Positions 17,541 to 25,413 of a stretch of DNA of 64,000 nucleotides are shown one piece after another. The notes under the pieces are model-generated. The model made no database searches. It saw nothing but the letters and a program-made list of their open reading frames with translations, and had not been told where the DNA came from. The position numbers and the translations under genes are program-made. The stretch comes from Planctomycetota bacterium (lineage in GTDB: Bacteria > Planctomycetota > Phycisphaerae > Phycisphaerales > UBA1924): NCBI GenBank assembly GCA_017303555.1, contig JAFLCN010000004.1:185728-249727 (forward strand), given 5' to 3'. Each line of letters opens with the position of its first letter. Position 1 is the first letter of the stretch.

Positions 17541-18934
17541 CTGCCGCTCGCCTCTTTCGCAAATGCCCGAGTTCCATCGAGCCCCGCGCCCATCGCAACT
17601 TGGCCGCTCGAAAACACCTGTTTTCCACGCACAAACGTCGCGTGCACGATGCCGCGCACGCGCTGCCCATCATACGGGGTGGCCTTGTGCCGATGCTCCA
17701 GTTCACTGCCGCGAACAGTCCAGTCCGCATTGGGATCGAGCACGATGAAATCCGCGTCCATTCCCGGCGCGATACCGCCCTTCTGATTCTCAATTCCTGC
17801 CAGCCTCGCCGGCGCTTCGCACATCCACCGTGCAACTTCCGCGAGCCCGCACCCGTGCTTGTTCGCGCCGGCCCAGACCGCCGGCAACTGCACCTGCAAC
17901 CCGGCAATGCCGCCCCAAGCCTTCGCGAAGTTGCCTTCCTTCAGGCTCTTGAGCTCCGCCGGTGCAGGAGAATGATCCGACGCGACCAGATCAAGCACGC
18001 CCTCTTTCAACCCCCGCCACAGCGCCTCGCGCTGCACTCGCTCCCGAATCGGCGGCGCACACTTGAACTCCGTCGCCCCATCCGCGATCTCTTCCGCCGC
18101 AAACGTCAAATAGTGCGGGCACGTCTCCGCCGTAAACGCCTCAGACGCCTTTTTCGCTTCCGCAATCAGCCCCAGCGAATCCCCGGATGACACATGCACG
18201 ATGTGCGTCCGGCATCCCGTCCCGCGGCACATCTCCGCCATCATCGCAATCGCCCGCATCTCCGACTCCGGCGGCCGCGAAGCAAGGTACTTTCGATAGC
18301 TTCTCGGTTCACCATCCAGCCCGCTCGGCCCGCGCGCCAGCTCAATCGATCGCGGATCCTCCGCATGCGCCAGCAGCACACCCCTACGTCCCTTGTCGCG
18401 CAGCGCTGCAATCACCGGCATCGCGTCTTCCAGATCGTTCCGCGTTACATTCGGAAACTCGTCGATCCCAGAGTGCACCGTAAAGCACTTGAAGCCGAGC
18501 ACCCCGGCATCCCACAGTTTCGGTAGTTCCCCGGCATTGCCCGGAACAACACCTCCCCAGAATCCAAAGTCGCAAGCGCACACGCCCTCGGCGCTCCGCA
18601 CCTCCCCGAGCAGCGCATCCAGACTCGTTGCAACCGGCGAGCAGTTCAGCGGCATCACCACAACCGTCGTCACACCACCCGCGACCGCCGCACGCCCCGC
18701 CGTGGCAAAGCCCTCCCACTCCGTCCGTCCCGGCTCGTTCACATGCACATGCACATCCACCACGCCCGGCATCACCACAAGATCACCCACATCAATCGTG
18801 CGCAGGCCCGAAATCGCCGAGTTCCCTGGACGAACCTCCACGATCCTCCCACCTCGCACCACCACCGTCGCGGGCATCATCACGCCGCCCGCCACAACCC
18901 GCCGACTCGAAATCGCAAAGTCATTTGTGTCCAC
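17516..18934 (-). CDS. allB: Allantoinase
   Basis: About 472 residues of the cyclic amidohydrolase family. Metal site HVHVNEPGR near the N-terminus, the lysine likely carbamylated in GFKCFTVHSG, then LAHAED, HIVHVSS and ASDHSPAP. It opens allantoin to allantoate. I prefer the GTG at 18934: a TATTGT hexamer ends 6 bases before it, matching the leaderless pattern elsewhere. TTG 18961 or GTG 18940 would add up to 9 residues. First gene of the five-gene minus-strand urate run. Confidence 0.92.
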   Translation of the reverse strand: MDTNDFAISSRRVVAGGVMMPATVVVRGGRIVEVRPGNSAISGLRTIDVGDLVVMPGVVDVHVHVNEPGRTEWEGFATAGRAAVAGGVTTVVVMPLNCSPVATSLDALLGEVRSAEGVCACDFGFWGGVVPGNAGELPKLWDAGVLGFKCFTVHSGIDEFPNVTRNDLEDAMPVIAALRDKGRRGVLLAHAEDPRSIELARGPSGLDGEPRSYRKYLASRPPESEMRAIAMMAEMCRGTGCRTHIVHVSSGDSLGLIAEAKKASEAFTAETCPHYLTFAAEEIADGATEFKCAPPIRERVQREALWRGLKEGVLDLVASDHSPAPAELKSLKEGNFAKAWGGIAGLQVQLPAVWAGANKHGCGLAEVARWMCEAPARLAGIENQKGGIAPGMDADFIVLDPNADWTVRGSELEHRHKATPYDGQRVRGIVHATFVRGKQVFSSGQVAMGAGLDGTRAFAKEASGRWVKRSRA

Positions 18935-18940
18935 CCCCAC

Positions 18941-18946
18941 ACAATA
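18941..18946 (-). promoter_or_regulatory. Candidate -10 for the allantoinase-to-uricase operon
   Basis: TATTGT on the minus strand, six bases before the GTG at 18934. Confidence 0.4.
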
Positions 18947-19146
18947 ACAGCCCGCATCCAAGGCCCCTCCTCTTTACCCTCAGCGTTTCCGTCACTCAGT
19001 CTTCGCCTTTCCCTCCGTGCCCCTCTCTTCCTTTGCGTTCAATCTCTTCTCCCCGCCTTTCCCCTTCTCCTCTCCGCGAACCTCCGCCCACTCCGCTCCC
19101 CCGCGTTCTCCCTATGCCTCTTGAAACCCCCTTCATCCCGCACCAC

Positions 19147-19152
19147 TAAACT
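19147..19152 (+). promoter_or_regulatory. Candidate -10 for moaA (leaderless spacing)
   Basis: TAAACT ends 9 bases before the ATG at 19162. A TTGAAA at 19121 is 20 bases upstream, a little too far for a classical -35. Confidence 0.4.
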
Positions 19153-19161
19153 GACAAAGCA

Positions 19162-20271
19162 ATGTCGCGCACCCACCCGCTCCAAGTCCTGCCCCCGCAG
19201 CCCGCAGGATCGCGCGCTCACTCTTCACCTCCCCACCCCCTCACCGCCCCACCTCCTCAATCAAGCCCGCGGCTGCTCCGCGATTCCCACAACCGCACCA
19301 TCCGCGATCTCCGCCTTTCCATCACCGACCGTTGCAACTTCCGCTGCGTCTACTGCATGGAGCCCGACGTCCGCTTCTTCCCGCGCGAGCAACTGCTCTC
19401 CGTCGATGAACTGGTCCGTCTCGCGGCAATCTCCAAATCCCTCGGCATCCAGCGTCTCCGCCTCACCGGCGGCGAACCGACTCTCCGCCCCGAGCTCGAT
19501 GAAATCATCGAACGCATCGGCGAACTCGGTTTCGATGATCTCTCGATGACCACCAACGGCTCGCTGATCGAACCGGCGCGCCTCCGCCTCTGGAAAGCAT
19601 CGGGTTTGAACCGCCTCACCTTCAGCCTCGACAGCGCTCGCGAAGAGACGTTCGCCGCGATGACGCGCTCGCGATCCAGCGCTTCCGCCGTCCTTCGTGC
19701 CGTTGCGGATGCCCACGCCGCGGGACTCGGACCCATCAAGGTCAACGCCGTCGTCATCCGTGGCCACAACGAGGATCAGGTCCCGCTCCTCGCCGAGTTG
19801 GCAACGACGCACAAGTTCGAGATGCGTTTCATCGAGTTCATGCCCCTCGATTCCGGCCATGCCTGGAATCCGGACCTGCTCGTTCCCGCCTCAGAGATTC
19901 TCGCCCTGCTGAAAAACGCAGGCGAAATCACACCTCTCGATCGCGAACGCGCGAGTGACACCGCCGAGACCTACTCGTTTGTCTCCCGCACCTCACCCGT
20001 GCAAGCCGCACGCATCGGCATCATCGCCCCCGTCACCCGCTCCTTCTGCGGCAGTTGCTCCCGCCTCCGCATCACCGCCGACGGAAAAGTCCGCCCCTGC
20101 CTCTTCAGCCTCCGCGAGTTCGATGTGCGTCCGCTGCTCCGCTCAAACGCCGACGACACCATCATCGAACAATTCCTGATCGACGCAACCTGGACCAAGC
20201 AGCCCGGCCACGGGATCAGTTCCCCCAACTTCGAACAGCCCGCGCGGCCGATGTCGGCGATCGGGGGCTAA
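19162..20271 (+). CDS. moaA: GTP 3',8-cyclase MoaA (molybdenum cofactor step 1)
   Basis: 369 residues. Radical-SAM cluster C58, C62, C65 (CNFRCVYC), the SAM-contact LTGGEPT, the second cluster FCGSCSRLR with a downstream RPC, and the conserved C-terminal GG (AIGG). It converts GTP to the cyclic intermediate that MoaC turns into cPMP. The first ~40 residues are Pro-rich, longer than usual, and may be an unconserved leader; an internal start near residue 37 has no obvious support. Its stop overlaps the stop of the converging permease gene by four bases. Confidence 0.93.
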   Translation: MSRTHPLQVLPPQPAGSRAHSSPPHPLTAPPPQSSPRLLRDSHNRTIRDLRLSITDRCNFRCVYCMEPDVRFFPREQLLSVDELVRLAAISKSLGIQRLRLTGGEPTLRPELDEIIERIGELGFDDLSMTTNGSLIEPARLRLWKASGLNRLTFSLDSAREETFAAMTRSRSSASAVLRAVADAHAAGLGPIKVNAVVIRGHNEDQVPLLAELATTHKFEMRFIEFMPLDSGHAWNPDLLVPASEILALLKNAGEITPLDRERASDTAETYSFVSRTSPVQAARIGIIAPVTRSFCGSCSRLRITADGKVRPCLFSLREFDVRPLLRSNADDTIIEQFLIDATWTKQPGHGISSPNFEQPARPMSAIGG

Positions 20272-21101
20272 ATAGTCGTCAGCGAATCCTCGTTTTGGGC
20301 AACGCTGGCCTTGATTTCAGTTGCCGGCGGATCGCTTGCGGCACGCGTCATTGCAAGCCCGATCCCTTCCCACACAAGCGCACACCCGGCCACAACGAGC
20401 ACAATCGCCAGCAATCGGCGCAGCGTCCTGCCGCCGAATCGTCGAGCCCCCAGATACGACCCCACCAATCCACCCAGCGCCGCCGCACCGCACCAAACCC
20501 AGATCCCGCTCGGCAGCGTCGCGCCCTTCGAGATCGCGCCCGCCAGACCAGAGATCGAATTCACAAGGATGAACACCACGCTCACCGCCGCAGTTTCCTT
20601 CGGCCCTGCCCACTTGCACAGCAGGATCAACGGGCTCAGAAAAATCCCGCCCCCGGTACCCGTCAAACCCGATGCAAATCCGAGAGCGCCGCCCGCACCA
20701 AGCGCCACCAGCAAAGGGGGCGTCGTTGTCTGAGGCTCTTCCGATTTCAGCGACCCAACCCACAGCCGCCACGCACTGAACAGCAGAACCGCGCCGATCA
20801 GCGGCTTATACACCTCCGGTGGCAGCTTCACCATCCCGCCAACAAAGGCAAGCGGAATAGACATCACCGCAAACGGCCAGAACAGCCGCCAGCGAAAATG
20901 CCCCGCGCTCACAAACTGAATCGTCCCGATCACCGCAACCACAATGTTGAGCGCAAGCGAAGTCGGCTTCATCACCGCAACCGACATCCCCCACAAACCC
21001 ATCACCGCGAGATAGCCCGACGCGCCCGCGTGCCCGACCGATGAATACAAGAACCCCACCAGCAGGAACAACCCGGCGAGAATCGCAACGTCGGTGCTCA
21101 A
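20268..21101 (-). CDS. TauE/SafE-family permease
   Basis: 277 residues with about eight hydrophobic segments and the two-fold family layout (VGHAGASGYLAVMGL near the start, SGLTGTGGGIFLSPLI in the middle). The family exports or imports small sulfur-containing or organic anions. The TTG start overlaps the moaE stop, so it is transcribed with moaD and moaE. That context suggests transport linked to molybdenum cofactor or purine metabolism, for example molybdate, a sulfur compound or a purine; the substrate cannot be read from sequence. Confidence 0.85.
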   Translation of the reverse strand: MSTDVAILAGLFLLVGFLYSSVGHAGASGYLAVMGLWGMSVAVMKPTSLALNIVVAVIGTIQFVSAGHFRWRLFWPFAVMSIPLAFVGGMVKLPPEVYKPLIGAVLLFSAWRLWVGSLKSEEPQTTTPPLLVALGAGGALGFASGLTGTGGGIFLSPLILLCKWAGPKETAAVSVVFILVNSISGLAGAISKGATLPSGIWVWCGAAALGGLVGSYLGARRFGGRTLRRLLAIVLVVAGCALVWEGIGLAMTRAASDPPATEIKASVAQNEDSLTTI

Positions 21102-21586
21102 CGCTTGGGTTTCCGCTTCGACTTTGATGTCGCTTTGCGAACAGACTTGCTACCAGCCCCATCGCTCTCAACGGCGCTCGGGCCACGCTTGCTCGATGGC
21201 TTGGCGTCCGCGAACACCGGCCGCTTCCAGATCGGCACATCCCGCTTCATCCGCTCGATGAACTCGCCCACCGCCTCCAGCGATTCCTGCCGATGCGAGC
21301 CCTCGATCACAAGCCGAAACGAAACCTCTCCGACCCCCACAACCCCCTTGCTGTGCCACACCGCGATGTCGAGCAACCCGTACTCCAACAGGATCCGCCG
21401 CGCAAGCAGATCGAGCTGCTTTTTCGCCATCGGCTCGTACACCTGATACTCGAGCGCTCGGATGGGCTTCCCGGCTTCCAGGCCGCGCACCACGCCCTCG
21501 AACACGACGAACGCGCCCGTGCCCTCCCCAACCGACCGCTTCATCGGACGCAGCGGCCCATCCACAATCTCTGCTCGCAGATTCAT
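21098..21586 (-). CDS. moaE: Molybdopterin synthase large subunit MoaE
   Basis: 162 residues. The MoaE core (GAFVVFEGVVR, YEPMAKKQLDLLA, HSKGVVGVGEVSF, SHRQESLEAVGEFIERMKRDVPIWKRPVF) is complete, including the Lys pair at the active site. About 35 residues beyond the core form a Lys/Arg/Ser-rich tail not typical of MoaE. With MoaD it inserts two sulfurs into cPMP. ATGA overlap with moaD, TTGA with the permease. Confidence 0.92.
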   Translation of the reverse strand: MNLRAEIVDGPLRPMKRSVGEGTGAFVVFEGVVRGLEAGKPIRALEYQVYEPMAKKQLDLLARRILLEYGLLDIAVWHSKGVVGVGEVSFRLVIEGSHRQESLEAVGEFIERMKRDVPIWKRPVFADAKPSSKRGPSAVESDGAGSKSVRKATSKSKRKPKR

Positions 21587-21816
21587 CCGCCGCTCACCAT
21601 CCCGATCAACGCCAGTTCATCCTTTGCGCCGATCCTCTCATCCCCCTTCGCGAACGCGTGATTCACCGCCAGCCTCGCCCGCTTCAACTCGGGCCAGCGT
21701 TTGCAAAGAGCCTTCAGCACATCGCTGGCGCGGGGCGAGTCCGCAACTTCAACATCCACGCTCGGGCGTCCGACGCTCTTCTCTTCCGCACCGAACAGCA
21801 ATACCTTCACCTTCAT
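21583..21816 (-). CDS. moaD: Molybdopterin synthase sulfur carrier MoaD
   Basis: 77 residues, a ubiquitin-like fold ending in MVSGG; the C-terminal GG is the thiocarboxylation site. I chose the ATG at 21816 because the core begins MKVKVLLFGA and a TACACT hexamer lies 7 bases before it. Reading frames further upstream run into the promoter region of moeA. The adenylating partner MoeB/MoaZ is not in the window. Confidence 0.92.
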   Translation of the reverse strand: MKVKVLLFGAEEKSVGRPSVDVEVADSPRASDVLKALCKRWPELKRARLAVNHAFAKGDERIGAKDELALIGMVSGG

Positions 21817-21823
21817 ACGGATC

Positions 21824-21829
21824 AGTGTA
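21824..21829 (-). promoter_or_regulatory. Candidate -10 for moaD-moaE-permease operon
   Basis: TACACT on the minus strand ends 7 bases before the moaD ATG, again leaderless spacing. The gap shared with the diverging moeA gene is 77 bases. Confidence 0.45.
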
Positions 21830-21850
21830 TTGTGTGAGGCAGCAGTTCGT

Positions 21851-21876
21851 GGTACCGGCCCTCCGGCCGGTGTACC
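21851..21876. repeat. GGTACCGGCC palindromic repeat upstream of moeA
   Basis: Inverted repeat GGTACCGGCC-CTCC-GGCCGGTGTACC inside the moaD/moeA divergent gap. It resembles the CACCGCCC-GGAA-GGGCGGTG hairpin at 60241, so the two may be copies of a second REP-like family. Confidence 0.6.
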
Positions 21877-21893
21877 GCCCTTCGACATTCGCA

Positions 21894-23105
21894 ATGCCCC
21901 CACTCTCTTCTCCAACCTTCGACTCCCCCGCCGCGGCGCTCGCCGCGCTGCTTCAACGGCTCCCGACTGTCTCGCACGAAACCATCCAATTGTCCGAGTC
22001 CCGCGGCAGAATCCTCGCCCGGCCCCTCCTCACCGATCGGCCCTCCCCGGCGCTCGACGTCAGCGTCATGGACGGCTTCGCAGCCCGCCTCGCGGACATC
22101 TCCAGTGGCACGCTCCCGATCTGCGGCGACGCACTCATCGGCACTCCTCCGATCACGCTCGCTCCGAACTCTGCCGCCCGAATCGTGACCGGCGCGCCCA
22201 TACCGCACGGAGCCGATTGCGTCCTTCGCATCGAAGACATCTCCGTCGCGGGCGACACAATCTCTTTCAATCCCCAGATCGCAAAGTCACTCCCGCCCAA
22301 TCACTTCATCCGCAGGCGAGGCGAAAACGCACCCCAAGACGCCGAAGTGCTCCCCGCCGGAACACCGATCACGCCCGCCGTCGCTTCCGCTCTCGCATCC
22401 TGCGGCATCTCGAATCCTCTGGTCTTCCGCCGCCTCCGCGTCGGCATCCTCAGCACGGGCGATGAAGTTCTGTCGCCCGAGGCGACACCCCACCCGTGGC
22501 AACTCCGCGATGGCAATTCTGCAGCGCTCGAAGCCCTGCTCTCATCACTCGCCGTTGTCGAATCGATCGAGGCCAGCCACGCCCCCGACGATCAGCGCCG
22601 CATCCTTGCGGCCGCTTCCAAACTCCTCTCCCGCTGCGACGCGCTCCTCCTCTCGGGCGGCGTCTCGATGGGTCATCGCGATCACGTCCCGGCGGCGCTC
22701 GCGCAGCTCGGCGCGGCCACGATCTTCCACAAGATCCCGCAGCGCCCCGGCAAACCGATCCTCGCAGCGATCGGGCCACGCCAGCAACTCATTCTCGGTC
22801 TGCCTGGCAACCCCGTCTCGGTCCTTCTGACCGCACACCGCTTTGCGATTCCGGCCGTTGAACACATCGCCGGAAGCGCATCACCCCGCAACCAGCCCGC
22901 GATCACGATCGCAAATCCCGACAAACAGACAATCCCGCTCTGGTGGCACCGCATCGTCCGGCTCACGCAAGACGGGCGCGCCGAACTGATCGACAACAAA
23001 GGCAGCGGCGACCAGATCGCAACCGCGCGATCCACCGGCTTCATCGAAATCCCGCCAAACACAGCCGATGCCGGACCGTGGCCGTATTACGCATGGCGCA
23101 CGTAA
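21894..23105 (+). CDS. moeA: Molybdopterin molybdenumtransferase MoeA
   Basis: 403 residues. MoeA hallmarks: [54 protein letters not shown] and GLPGNPVS. It inserts molybdate into adenylated molybdopterin. The ATG at 21894 gives the standard N-terminus; the frame upstream is antisense to moaE/moaD. It diverges from moaD and is followed by moaC and mogA on the same strand. Confidence 0.93.
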   Translation: MPPLSSPTFDSPAAALAALLQRLPTVSHETIQLSESRGRILARPLLTDRPSPALDVSVMDGFAARLADISSGTLPICGDALIGTPPITLAPNSAARIVTGAPIPHGADCVLRIEDISVAGDTISFNPQIAKSLPPNHFIRRRGENAPQDAEVLPAGTPITPAVASALASCGISNPLVFRRLRVGILSTGDEVLSPEATPHPWQLRDGNSAALEALLSSLAVVESIEASHAPDDQRRILAAASKLLSRCDALLLSGGVSMGHRDHVPAALAQLGAATIFHKIPQRPGKPILAAIGPRQQLILGLPGNPVSVLLTAHRFAIPAVEHIAGSASPRNQPAITIANPDKQTIPLWWHRIVRLTQDGRAELIDNKGSGDQIATARSTGFIEIPPNTADAGPWPYYAWRT

Positions 23106-23253
23106 CGCCAACTCTCCTACCCCCCGCTTCCCAGCCCTTCACCTTCCCCTCCGAACCCTTTTTTTGGGTTCAAACGCCTATTTCTTCCCCCTCCGCGAAA
23201 CTCCGCCCTCTCCGCCAACTCCGCGTTCTCATCTCCTTTTCTTCCCCTCTTCC

Positions 23254-23302
23254 TTTGCCATCTTTGTGCTCTTTGTGTCCTCCATGTTCTTTGTGTTGAA
23301 TC
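23254..23302. repeat. CTTTGTG-type dispersed repeat upstream of moaC
   Basis: Low-complexity region with CTTTGTGCTCTTTGTGTCC and TTCTTTGTGTTGAATC. It belongs with the CTCTGTG/CACGAAG-like elements at 15583, 51197 and 56269 and ends just before the candidate -10 of moaC. Confidence 0.6.
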
Positions 23303-23310
23303 ACCACCGG

Positions 23311-23316
23311 TACAAT
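23311..23316 (+). promoter_or_regulatory. Candidate -10 for moaC (leaderless spacing)
   Basis: TACAAT ends 6 bases before the GTG start at 23323; TTGTGT and TTGAAT lie just upstream at sub-optimal spacing. Confidence 0.5.
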
Positions 23317-23322
23317 CGCGCC

Positions 23323-23832
23323 GTGTCAGGAAAACTCTCCCACATCGACGAAGCCGGCCGCGCCAAGATGGTCGACGTCGGCGCCAAACCGGTGACAACC
23401 CGCACCGCCACCGCCGAAGCATTCGTACACATCTCCGAGTCGCTTGCCCTCGCCATCCGCGGCAACAAAGTCGCCAAGGGCAACATCCTCGACACCGCCC
23501 GCCTCGCCGGCATTCAGGCCGCCAAGCGCACCGCCGAGCTCATCCCGCTCTGCCATTCGCTCCCCCTCGATTCAGTCGACATCGATCTCGTGCTCGAAGA
23601 CTCGAAAGTCCGAATCATCGCAACAGCACGAGCAACAGCCCGCACCGGCGTTGAAATGGAAGCCCTCACCGCAGCATCCGTTGCAGCGCTCACGATCTAC
23701 GACATGGGCAAAGCCGTCGATCGCGCCATGACCATCGGCGGCATCCGCCTCCTCAAAAAAACCGGCGGCAGCCGAGGCGACTACTCAGAAACCCCCTCCC
23801 CGAGGGAGGGGGCAGGGGGTGGGCGTCCCTAG
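23323..23832 (+). CDS. moaC: Cyclic pyranopterin monophosphate synthase MoaC
   Basis: 169 residues. The core is complete: [54 protein letters not shown] and [15 protein letters not shown]. It rearranges the MoaA product into cPMP. The GTG start is supported by the hexamer at 23311. The last ~14 residues (from ETPSPREG) are encoded by a G-rich palindromic repeat that has been read through to a downstream TAG, so the natural stop was probably lost or displaced by repeat insertion. Confidence 0.92.
   Translation: MSGKLSHIDEAGRAKMVDVGAKPVTTRTATAEAFVHISESLALAIRGNKVAKGNILDTARLAGIQAAKRTAELIPLCHSLPLDSVDIDLVLEDSKVRIIATARATARTGVEMEALTAASVAALTIYDMGKAVDRAMTIGGIRLLKKTGGSRGDYSETPSPREGAGGGRP
23791..23824 (+). 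repeat. G-rich palindromic repeat, copy 3, inside the 3' end of moaC
   Basis: Same palindrome as copy 1 (CCCTCCCCGAGGGAGGGG) with GCAGGGGGTGGG after it. It lies within the reading frame and supplies the C-terminal residues of MoaC. Confidence 0.9.
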
Positions 23833-23875
23833 CGACTTGAACTCCGCGATCAACTCACGCCGCACGCGGCTTCTG

Positions 23876-23909
23876 AAAAAACAAGGCCCGCCAAGTTTCC
23901 CCGCGGGCC
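23876..23909 (-). terminator. Rho-independent terminator, minus strand
   Basis: On the minus strand GGCCCGC pairs with GCGGGCC around an 11-base loop, followed by TTG and six T. It lies ~100 bases beyond the stop of the small minus-strand gene at 24013 and would end its transcript. Confidence 0.7.
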
Positions 23910-24012
23910 CAATCCACCTCATTCATTGTGGTTCCGGATCGGACCGGAAGTTTCCACCCAACACCAGAACCGTGCAGGCACTTTGGTCTCGTGTGCACCG
24001 GCCCGCACGCAC

Positions 24013-24201
24013 TCACGCCGCCGCCGCCCGACGCTTCTGACCCTTCGTGCTCCGCCCAAACCCCAAGGCCCGACGCTCCAGCACATTCTCGATCTCAGCC
24101 CGCTGCTTGCGGCCGGAGAGAATCGCCAGCAGGAGCAGATTCTCACCCGAAGCCGAGGTCAGGATCGAACGGGCCGAGTTGTTGTCGTTGCGAGTCTTCA
24201 T
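24013..24201 (-). CDS. Small basic protein of unknown function (62 residues)
   Basis: I do not recognise it. It starts MKTRNDNNSARSIL and ends with a basic stretch (RSTKGQKRRAAAA); a hydrophobic helix LLLLAILSG lies in the middle. Third codon positions are mostly G or C, as in neighbouring genes, and a convincing terminator follows on the same strand, which argues for a real transcript. It lies between moaC and mogA but on the opposite strand. It could bind nucleic acid, given its charge; this is only a guess. Confidence 0.5.
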   Translation of the reverse strand: MKTRNDNNSARSILTSASGENLLLLAILSGRKQRAEIENVLERRALGFGRSTKGQKRRAAAA

Positions 24202-24279
24202 ACAAGGACTTGCCCCAGAAGCCCCAGTCCTTGCACCCAATTTTCAAGGAATTTGCAAGCCCCACCCCGCCTGATTCCC

Positions 24280-24363
24280 GCAATCCGCAATCCGCAATCC
24301 GCAATCCGCAATCCGCAATCCGCAATCCGCAATCCGCAATCCGCAATCCGCAATCCGCAATCC
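24280..24363. repeat. Heptamer tandem repeat (GCAATCC) x12
   Basis: Twelve uninterrupted copies of GCAATCC. It ends 49 bases before the mogA start. Shorter relatives are at 32380 (3 copies), 60081 and 61682 (opposite orientation, mixed GGATTGC/GGATTTC). Confidence 0.95.
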
Positions 24364-24400
24364 CACATCTCGGAGAGTCGCTGTGGCGACCCACATCGAT

Positions 24401-24406
24401 TATCCT
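24401..24406 (+). promoter_or_regulatory. Candidate -10 for mogA (leaderless spacing)
   Basis: TATCCT ends 6 bases before the ATG at 24413. Confidence 0.4.
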
Positions 24407-24412
24407 GCTTCC

Positions 24413-24901
24413 ATGATCCGAGCCGCCGTCCTCACCATCTCCGACCGCTGCTCCCGCGCCGAGCGCGAAGACCTCTCCGGCCCGGCACTCCGCACCATGC
24501 TGAAGGCCAAACTCAGCGCCGAGATCGCCGCTTTCGACATCGTCTCCGACGATCCCGATGCCATCGCCGCTCAGCTCACAGCCTGGTCCCACCCCGATCA
24601 GAAAATCGACCTCATCCTCACCACCGGCGGCACAGGCCTCGCCCCGCGCGACAACACCCCCGAGGCCGCCAAACGCGTCATCGAACGCGAACACCCCGGC
24701 CTGCTCGAACTCGCCCGCCGCCGCTGCTACGACAAGACCCCCAAGACCTACCTCTCGCGCGGCATCTCCGGCACACGCAACCGCACGCTCATCATCACGC
24801 TGCCCGGTTCACCCCGCGGCGCAGGCGAAATGCTCGAAGCCCTGCTCGACATCCTGCCGCACGCAATCGAAACGGTTCGGGGCGAAGTCACCGACGGCTA
24901 G
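24413..24901 (+). CDS. mogA: Molybdopterin adenylyltransferase MogA/MoaB
   Basis: 162 residues with the MoCF-binding motif TTGGTGLAPRDNTPEA and the typical start AVLTISDRCS. It adenylates molybdopterin before MoeA inserts molybdenum. I chose ATG 24413 rather than the in-frame ATG at 24383 because the conserved fold begins immediately and a -10-like hexamer lies just upstream. The long heptamer array sits directly before this promoter. Last gene of the molybdenum cofactor block. Confidence 0.9.
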   Translation: MIRAAVLTISDRCSRAEREDLSGPALRTMLKAKLSAEIAAFDIVSDDPDAIAAQLTAWSHPDQKIDLILTTGGTGLAPRDNTPEAAKRVIEREHPGLLELARRRCYDKTPKTYLSRGISGTRNRTLIITLPGSPRGAGEMLEALLDILPHAIETVRGEVTDG

Positions 24902-24953
24902 AGACCGGCGAGAAGGCAAACCCAATCGCGCTACGCATCTGTTCCGACTTGAA

Positions 24954-25253
24954 CTACTTCGAGAAATCGACATCTCGAAACGGCACCAGCCGCCACTGCG
25001 CCAAACTCAGCTCCGGAACCGCAATCGTGCGAAATTCAACGCGGACTCCGTGTCTCAACGAAAGACGAACCCCATCGAGCACCAACCCCGCCGATGGCCC
25101 GCCAATCCTCGCGGCTTCTTGCTGCGCATCCCGCCACGCAAGCCACACGATCGCCACAATTGTCGCCGGGATCAATGCCAGCAAAACGGCAACAAAGCCG
25201 CGTGCTTTCAGTCGCACGTTCGACTTCTGCCCGCGTGTTCGTGATCGAAGCAA
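24954..25253 (-). CDS. Small single-pass membrane protein, unknown
   Basis: Up to 99 residues: a basic N-terminus, one transmembrane segment (FVAVLLALIPATIVAIVWLAW) and a ~55-residue soluble tail. No family recognised. The longest frame starts with TTG only 1 base beyond the 3' end of the tRNA-Leu gene on the same strand; a GTG at 25217 just before the membrane segment is an alternative start. It may be co-transcribed with the tRNA. Coding potential looks fair but is unproven. Confidence 0.45.
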   Translation of the reverse strand: MLRSRTRGQKSNVRLKARGFVAVLLALIPATIVAIVWLAWRDAQQEAARIGGPSAGLVLDGVRLSLRHGVRVEFRTIAVPELSLAQWRLVPFRDVDFSK

Positions 25254-25254
25254 A

Positions 25255-25339
25255 TGCCGGAGGAGGGAGTCGAACCCACACGCCTTTTGAGGGCGGCGGA
25301 TTTTGAATCCGCTGCGTCTGCCAGTTCCGCCACTCCGGC
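25255..25339 (-). tRNA. tRNA-Leu (CAA anticodon)
   Basis: 85 bases on the minus strand. Acceptor stem GCCGGAG/CTCCGGC with discriminator A; D arm TGGCGGAACTGGCAGAC; anticodon loop TTCAAAA with stem GCGGA/TCCGC; a long variable arm typical of class II tRNA-Leu; T arm GTGGG-TTCGACT-CCCTC. The 3' CCA is not encoded. A clear cloverleaf, so the type is secure. Confidence 0.95.
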
Positions 25340-25413
25340 TCAGTTATGCTCCGAACAATAGCACCGGGCGCCCGCGCCAGCCGCGGGAGAGCCCGCTTCC
25401 GGGAGAAACACCA

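Noticed and set aside
24280..24363. Possible CRISPR-like array.
   Set aside because: Units are 7 bases without spacers, and no cas gene is near; it is a simple tandem repeat.
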